Origin: GCA-2733415 sp965178655
GTDB lineage: Bacteria; Bacteroidota; Bacteroidia; Flavobacteriales; Flavobacteriaceae
Assembly: GCA_965178655.1 (NCBI GenBank)
Contig: OZ238266.1
Coordinates: forward strand, 1,798,001 to 1,862,000
Length of the DNA stretch: 64,000 nucleotides
Direction: 5' to 3'
Each line of letters begins with the position of its first letter. Position 1 is the stretch's first letter. The notes beneath the pieces were generated by a model. It did not search any database. It saw nothing but the letters and a program-made list of their open reading frames with translations, and was not told the origin of the DNA. Shown piece by piece: positions 55,176 to 64,000 of this stretch. Made by a program: the position numbers and the translations under genes.

Positions 55176-55835
55176 ATGAAATTATTAACTTATCTATGTG
55201 TAGTCTTGTTTTCGGCAAATGTCTTTGGGCAATTGAAAAATATAGAGCAAGATTCTACAACCTATTATATAGTAGAGGGAGACTCCTTATATAGTAGCGC
55301 AATAGATTTAGAAGGTGTCTTTCTGCTTAAAAAAATTAAATTTTGCGACAGGCATGATAGAGTTAAATATCTTATTTTAAAACGAAAAGTTATTAAGGTG
55401 TATCCTTATGCAAAATTAGCTGCTGAAAAATTAATGAACCTTCAAGGAAATCTAAAAAATATAAAAAAGAAGAGTCAGCAAAAGCGATATACTAAGCGAA
55501 TCCAGAAATATATTGAGCAAGAGTTTTCGGCAGAGCTTAAAAAACTAACACGAACAGAAGGGCAAATTCTAGTGAAGCTAATTCATAGGCAAACAGGAAT
55601 GGTTACTTTTGATTTGGTAAAAGAAATAAGAAGTGGCTGGCGTGCGTTTTGGTATAATACCACCGCAAAAATGTTCGACATATCTCTAAAACAGCGTTAT
55701 GACCCTGAAAATATTCAGGAAGATTATTATATAGAAGATATTCTAACACGTGCTTTTATGAATGGTAAGTTAGAGTCACAACCCAGTGCGTTGGACTTAG
55801 ATTTTTTAGAAATGTCTAATCAGTGGGTGTATTAA
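55176..55835 (+). CDS. DUF4294 exported protein
   Basis: The product (219 aa) has a signal peptide (MKLLTYLCVVLFSANVFGQ) and a soluble body containing RVKYLILKRKVIKVYPYAKL, the basic helix KNIKKKSQQKRYTKRIQKYI and EGQILVKLIHRQTGMVTFDL near residue 130, which fit DUF4294. The family is confined to Bacteroidota and has no known function. It is divergent from the M42 gene, a pairing often seen in Flavobacteriia. The following 170 bases are repeat DNA ahead of rRNA operon B. Confidence 0.83.
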   Translation: MKLLTYLCVVLFSANVFGQLKNIEQDSTTYYIVEGDSLYSSAIDLEGVFLLKKIKFCDRHDRVKYLILKRKVIKVYPYAKLAAEKLMNLQGNLKNIKKKSQQKRYTKRIQKYIEQEFSAELKKLTRTEGQILVKLIHRQTGMVTFDLVKEIRSGWRAFWYNTTAKMFDISLKQRYDPENIQEDYYIEDILTRAFMNGKLESQPSALDLDFLEMSNQWVY

Positions 55836-55867
55836 AAGCCGCTTTTTTATGCTACCGTTTTACGTAG

Positions 55868-55990
55868 AAGTATTCAGTATTCAGTTCTCAGTTCTCAGTA
55901 TTCAGTAAGCAGTGTTCAGTAAACAGTATCATTCTATTCTCTAACATCTAACATCTACCGTCTAATTCTTGTCCTCTTTTGCCTTTTAAC
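55868..55990. repeat. CAGT-rich and TCTAACATC repeats upstream of rRNA operon B
   Basis: GTATTCAGTATTCAGTTCTC and similar phrases are followed by CTAACATCTAACATCTACC and CTTTTGCCTTTTAAC. These are the same types of short repeats as upstream of operon A, but diverged and shorter. No gene is visible from 55836 to 56519; the rest is the rRNA leader shared with operon A. Confidence 0.75.
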
Positions 55991-56072
55991 TACTTTCTAT
56001 TGTCTTTTTTTATTTTCTAAAGTGTTCGTTTTCAGTGTTGTCAAAAAACTTTTAAATAAAGGCTTTAAAAAG

Positions 56073-56105
56073 TTTGTAATTGGATAAAAAAGGGTTGTAT
56101 ATTTG
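56073..56105 (+). promoter_or_regulatory. rRNA operon B promoter P1
   Basis: Same as operon A P1: TTTG and TATATTTG with a 21-base spacer. Confidence 0.7.
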
Positions 56106-56224
56106 CACCCCGCAAAACACTTGATTAAGGTTGTTTTGTATGTTCTAAGAAGTCTTGTTGTTATTGATATTTTTCTTTGTTTTTGTTACTTTATTTAAGG
56201 ATAAAAAAATAAATTAAAAAAATG

Positions 56225-56255
56225 TTGTGGGATAACAATAATGAGTGTATGTTTG
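56225..56255 (+). promoter_or_regulatory. rRNA operon B promoter P2
   Basis: Same as operon A P2: TTG and TATGTTTG with a 20-base spacer. Confidence 0.7.
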
Positions 56256-56397
56256 CACCCGCTTAACGGCTAAGCTGTTTTAGTGAAGTTCTTAAAAATA
56301 GAGTTATAGGAAAGTAAGTTAGTTCAAGTCTAACAACTCAACAAGAGTTAAAGAATTTATTTTTTTTAACGTCTGACCTTTTAGTTAAGGTTAAGTA

Positions 56398-56411
56398 CAT
56401 TGACATATTGA
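56398..56411 (+). promoter_or_regulatory. Leader motif before 16S (boxA-like), operon B
   Basis: CATTGACATATTGA, same position relative to 16S as in operon A. Confidence 0.5.
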
Positions 56412-56519
56412 TTGACAGCGCGTATTATATGATACATATAATACAATAATAATTAAAGTAAACCATTTTGAGTATTTCGATTTAGTAGTTGTGAGATTTT
56501 TAATAATATTTAAAATTTA

Positions 56520-58042
<1,523 letters not shown>

Positions 58043-58141
58043 TAGAGAAAGAAAATTTCCAATTATAATAAATAAATAGGAGCACAATAATTGTGTTTAC
58101 TTTAGCTGTTAATTAATAAAAGAACATATACTATAAAATTG

Positions 58142-58215
58142 AGTCCCATAGCTCAGCTGGTTAGAGCGCTACACTGATAATGTAGAGGTCGGCAGTTCGA
58201 GTCTGCCTGGGACTA
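58142..58215 (+). tRNA. tRNA-Ile(GAT), operon B
   Basis: Identical to 24247-24320: acceptor AGTCCCA/TGGGACT, anticodon GAT. Confidence 0.95.
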
Positions 58216-58350
58216 CAAAATTACGATTTATGAGTTGTGAATTACGATTTGCGATTTATGATTTTAAACAATTATATAGTATTTAGGAAATTTTAGAAGT
58301 TGAGGATTCATAATTCATAATTCTGAATTCACAATTCTGGATTCATAAAT

Positions 58351-58427
58351 GGGGGATTAGCTCAGCTGGCTAGAGCGCCTGCCTTGCACGCAGGAGGTCA
58401 TCGGTTCGACTCCGATATTCTCCACCA
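58351..58427 (+). tRNA. tRNA-Ala(TGC), operon B
   Basis: Identical to 24456-24532, including the encoded CCA. Confidence 0.95.
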
Positions 58428-58517
58428 TTCTTTAGGTTTTTTATTATTTGAATAAGATGTAATGTTTTTATTATTATCTGAAAGAATATAAGGGGCTGTT
58501 TTAACGAGAAAAACGTT

Positions 58518-58531
58518 CATTGACATATTGA
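58518..58531 (+). promoter_or_regulatory. Leader motif before 23S (boxA-like), operon B
   Basis: CATTGACATATTGA, as before 23S in operon A. Confidence 0.5.
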
Positions 58532-58645
58532 GATTAAAAAACACGAGCGATAGCTAGGGCTAGGACCTAGTTATCAAACAAATTTAATAAGAATAATAGA
58601 GCATACGTATTATACATCGTTGTATAGTATGTGTGGTAATAAGTA

Positions 58646-61481
<2,836 letters not shown>

Positions 61482-61628
61482 ACTTGCTCTTTTCTTATTA
61501 TAATAACTGTTTTTTATATCTCAATATGTTAACTTATTAGCAGCTAAGCTGTAAGGAGTTAGTAAAATAGCGAAAAGCGAATAGTAGTAACTAATCGCTA
61601 ATCTCTAAAGACTAAATCCTAAAAATAT

Positions 61629-61736
61629 AAGGTGGTTATAGCAATGGGGCTCACCTCTTACCTTTCCGAACAGAGAAGTTAAGCCCATTAGCGCCGATGG
61701 TACTGCAGTTATGTGGGAGAGTAGGTCGCCGCCTTC
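61629..61736 (+). rRNA. rrf: 5S ribosomal RNA, operon B
   Basis: Same as operon A 5S; terminal stem AAGGTGG/CCGCCTT. Confidence 0.93.
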
Positions 61737-61739
61737 TTT

Positions 61740-61777
61740 AAAACCTCAATATCAATATGATATTGAGGTTTTTTTTT
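61740..61777 (+). terminator. rRNA operon B terminator
   Basis: Same 13-bp stem and T-run as at 27845-27882; the two operons diverge at the next base. Confidence 0.9.
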
Positions 61778-61864
61778 ACAATAAAATCAAATGACATCTC
61801 ATATCTGATGACTAATCGAGTGCTTCAGGGGTATAAAACCTTAAAACACAAACTTATGCCATAT

Positions 61865-61896
61865 AAAAAAAAGCCACGCTAATAGCGTGGCTTTTT
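61865..61896. terminator. Terminator between operon B and the minus-strand gene
   Basis: GCCACGCT and AGCGTGGC pair around AAT, with eight A before and five T after. On the minus strand it terminates the gene ending at 61913; it may also back up the rRNA terminator. Confidence 0.85.
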
Positions 61897-61912
61897 GTAG
61901 GCGATTATCATG

Positions 61913-62545
61913 TTAATCATGACAACGAAATGTAGTAGGATTGTCTATGTATTTAATAATTTTGTCTATATTGTATTCTCCTCTCAAAGCATAATATTCA
62001 CCATTAGGATTAATGATAACATAACTTCCGCATGCGTAATGTATCGGGAAGAATGTTTTTTCAATACTCGTTTCTTTAGAGCTATACCACTCTAGTTGTT
62101 TTCCATAATTTTCAGTACCTTCAATTTTTTTATAGATAAAAAATTGTTGAACATTTTTCTTTTTACCAATTCGATGGTTATAAATTCGATACTTCCTTTT
62201 TTTTATATTTTTGTTTCCTGTAGAATTACAAGAATCTTCTCCAGGATAGTAATTAATAACAATGGTAGCATTGTCACTAAATACTTTCCCACTAATGGCT
62301 TTTAGTTCATTTTTTAATTGAAGATGTTCTTCTTTTGAGAGTACACCTCTTTTTTGTCGTAGCGCTCTAACATTAATTACTTTAGTTGCTAATTCAAACC
62401 TTATAAGGTAGGTGTTTTTTGTTTTTGGAGCATAAAAAGCTTCTTTTGTGATGTAGTTTAGATCATCATCTGTGTATAGTTCTTTTTTTTGTGCAAAGAT
62501 ATTGCAGAGTGATAACCCAATAAGTAGTAGTGATATTTTTTTCAT
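61913..62545 (-). CDS. Exported protein of unknown function (210 aa)
   Basis: The product has a signal peptide (MKKISLLLIGLSLCNIFAQ) and a basic, Tyr-rich body with YTDDDLNYITKEAFYAPKTK, INYYPGEDSCNSTGNKNIKK and YACGSYVIINPNGEYYALRG. Three cysteines (in GEDSCNS, HYACGS and TFRCHD) could form a disulfide. I recognise no domain. It lies ten bases after a TPR gene with an almost identical signal peptide (LLLIGL), so both are likely exported together. Confidence 0.78.
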   Translation of the reverse strand: MKKISLLLIGLSLCNIFAQKKELYTDDDLNYITKEAFYAPKTKNTYLIRFELATKVINVRALRQKRGVLSKEEHLQLKNELKAISGKVFSDNATIVINYYPGEDSCNSTGNKNIKKRKYRIYNHRIGKKKNVQQFFIYKKIEGTENYGKQLEWYSSKETSIEKTFFPIHYACGSYVIINPNGEYYALRGEYNIDKIIKYIDNPTTFRCHD

Positions 62546-62555
62546 GGTATTTAAG

Positions 62556-63497
62556 TTAATTACTAGGAGTAATATTGTTGTTCTCTAATACCTGATTAAA
62601 TACATCAATGTTTTTTTGTGCTTTCATTTTGGAGTAGATAATATTAATGAGTTTTTCTGCATCTGTTCTATAGGGCGATTTCTGTGCGATATATAAGTTG
62701 TATGCTTTACACATATAGTCTAATCCTTTTTCGTAATCGTTTAAGGCTGTTGCATAAATATTCCCAATGCCATAAAATACTTCAGGGTTGTTTTTGTCAA
62801 TATCTGAAAGCCTTTCATAAGCTACTATTGCTTTTTGATATTCCTTTTTATATTGATATACAATTGCTATATTTTGTAAGGGCATTAAGCCATTAGGGTT
62901 TATGCTAAGTGATTTTTCATAAGCAGCTATAGCTTTGTCAAAATCATTTAAACGGCGATAGCTAAGACCTAAATTGTCCCAGGCAAACGCAAAATTTGGC
63001 GATTCTTTAACAGCTTTTTTATAGTACTTAACTGCTTTTTTGAAATCTCCTTTTTTGGATTCTTCATAGCCTTTGGTATATAGATCCATTGCTTTGTTAC
63101 TTTCAGATAGCGAGTTTTTACTTAATTTTTCTTCTGTAGCAATTTTTTCTTTTAAACTAGTGCAATTTCCCATAAGATAGCGCTCTATTTCATAATAGTA
63201 TTTTTGATACTCTTTTGAGCCTTTATTAATTACGATGTTTATTTCACTAACGCTATCGTTTAAATTTTTTCTAATGTCTTTTAATTTTATGCCAGTTTGA
63301 TAGACTGCTACTTGTTTAGAGATACAGCTGCTAATTTTTGCTGTTAACTCACTTTTTGATTGATTAAAAGTTTGTATGGAGTCTATACAGTTACAGCTTT
63401 CGTTGCTAATACTTGATAAGAGATCATCAAGTTTTTCTTTTTGAGAAAATAAACTACAGGTGTGCAATCCGATAAGTAGTAGTAATAGTTTTTTCAT
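62556..63497 (-). CDS. Exported TPR-repeat protein
   Basis: The product (313 aa) has a signal peptide (MKKLLLLLIGLHTCSLFSQ), an N-terminal helical region with paired cysteines (SNESCNCIDSI, SSCISKQ), and then about three to four tetratricopeptide repeats from residue 135: AMDLYTKGYEESKKGDFKKA, AFAWDNLGLSYRRLNDFDKA, LMPLQNIAIVYQYKKEYQKA and VFYGIGNIYATALNDYEKGL. TPRs bind protein partners; the partner is unknown. It is 21 bases downstream of the barrel gene and ten upstream of the exported 210-aa protein, so the three form one operon. Confidence 0.85.
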   Translation of the reverse strand: MKKLLLLLIGLHTCSLFSQKEKLDDLLSSISNESCNCIDSIQTFNQSKSELTAKISSCISKQVAVYQTGIKLKDIRKNLNDSVSEINIVINKGSKEYQKYYYEIERYLMGNCTSLKEKIATEEKLSKNSLSESNKAMDLYTKGYEESKKGDFKKAVKYYKKAVKESPNFAFAWDNLGLSYRRLNDFDKAIAAYEKSLSINPNGLMPLQNIAIVYQYKKEYQKAIVAYERLSDIDKNNPEVFYGIGNIYATALNDYEKGLDYMCKAYNLYIAQKSPYRTDAEKLINIIYSKMKAQKNIDVFNQVLENNNITPSN

Positions 63498-63518
63498 AAT
63501 AAGTATGTCTAGATTAGT

Positions 63519-63998
63519 TTAAGACTTGATTGCCAACATGTAGCCAATTCCAACTCCAAAATATGTTATATCCTTGTTAATACAAATAACAGGAGAAAGG
63601 CTTAGTCCGAAAATTCGCGTTATTGGGAATTCTATTTTAGGGTTAATTAAAAGGCTAAAGGTGCTATGTTTATGTTGATCAAAAGTGTAATTTCCGCCTA
63701 GATTTATAATGGTAGGCTCAAGCTTTACCCAATTTGTAGGAGTGTTAATTAAAGAGTATGCAACACCTAGCCCCATATTTAGTCTGATATTTTTAGATTT
63801 ATTTAAATAATATATTTTACCAATATAACACTGATAGTTTAAAACAATATCATGGGGACTTGTTAAACCTAATAAAAGAATGTCTGTTATGCCAGATTTG
63901 TAATCTGATGGTGTTGATTTAGATGACCTAATGTTTGCAGAGAATCCTAATTTAAAAGTATAATCATTTTTATTGATATAGTTGATGTTTATGTCTGA
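63519..63998 (-). CDS. Probable outer-membrane beta-barrel protein, C-terminal part
   Basis: The frame is open from the stop at 63519 to the window edge (about 160 residues), so the 5' end is missing. An internal Met at 63776 is not the true start, because the same frame continues upstream (LGFSANIRSS, YIGKIYYLNKSKNIRLN). The visible part alternates hydrophobic and polar residues and has Gly/aromatic-rich turns (MGLGVAYSLINTPT, FSLLINPKIEFPI, FGVGIGYMLAIKS), as in small outer-membrane barrels. It heads an operon with the TPR and 210-aa proteins. No closer family can be named. Confidence 0.65.
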   Translation of the reverse strand, partial: SDININYINKNDYTFKLGFSANIRSSKSTPSDYKSGITDILLLGLTSPHDIVLNYQCYIGKIYYLNKSKNIRLNMGLGVAYSLINTPTNWVKLEPTIINLGGNYTFDQHKHSTFSLLINPKIEFPITRIFGLSLSPVICINKDITYFGVGIGYMLAIKS

Positions 63999-64000
63999 TC

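Overview
The window is chromosomal DNA from a member of the Bacteroidota, almost certainly family Flavobacteriaceae. The evidence is the low G+C content, promoters of the TTG-N17-20-TAnnTTTG type, near absence of Shine-Dalgarno sequences, a type IX secretion (Por) sorting domain, DUF3467/DUF4199/DUF4294 proteins, and the gene order rpsU-xerC-hpf-tRNAs-tuf-trnW-secE-nusG-rplKAJL-rpoBC. I cannot name a genus. The content is overwhelmingly core genome; I see no prophage, IS element, CRISPR array, defence island or biosynthetic cluster.

Layout. 1-4.5 kb: end of a TrkA-type K+ channel gene, a Na+:alanine symporter, a membrane-anchored helix-hairpin-helix protein and an acyl-CoA dehydrogenase. 4.6-19.9 kb: the translation/transcription block (rpsU, xerC, hpf, four tRNAs, tuf, tRNA-Trp, secE, nusG, rplK, rplA, rplJ, rplL, rpoB, rpoC, DUF3467), closed by a palindromic terminator facing the convergent prfC. 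21.6-22.1 kb: non-coding direct and tandem repeats. 22.1-27.9 kb: rRNA operon A (16S-tRNA-Ile-tRNA-Ala-23S-5S). 28-32 kb: idi, a queD-like gene, manA, a small conserved gene, a second tRNA-Thr(TGT), two rhodaneses, and small minus-strand genes (SRPBCC, 38-aa membrane protein, tautomerase). 32-38 kb: purL, a secreted endonuclease I, an RsmB-type methyltransferase. 38-47 kb: a YCF48-like lipoprotein, an ECF sigma/anti-sigma/Spy-like operon, an MsbA-like ABC exporter, a phosphohexomutase, a GT2 glycosyltransferase, DUF4199 and a PH-domain protein. 47-56 kb: rpmE type B, a GlmU-like protein, a peptide-binding lipoprotein, mtaB, a small acetyltransferase, an alpha/beta hydrolase, a lytic transglycosylase, a half-size TauE protein, an M42 aminopeptidase and DUF4294. 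56-61.8 kb: rRNA operon B, an apparently identical copy of operon A (constant offset 33,895 bp) in the same orientation. 61.9-64 kb: a secreted protein, a TPR protein and the 3' part of a probable outer-membrane barrel gene, all on the minus strand.

Most noteworthy signals are small: (i) rpsU carries a strong Shine-Dalgarno in a genome where its neighbours have none, matching the known idea of bS21-linked anti-SD control; (ii) the tRNA-Gly(TCC) gene is followed by three 43-bp repeats that look like its own 3' end with the T arm swapped for another hairpin; (iii) strong hairpins end exactly at the start codons of xerC and of the helix-hairpin-helix gene; (iv) four intrinsic terminators share a loopless CGAAAC...GTTTCG dyad; (v) both rRNA operons are preceded by CAGT-rich repeat DNA. 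Coordinates of mature rRNA ends are estimates from conserved termini.
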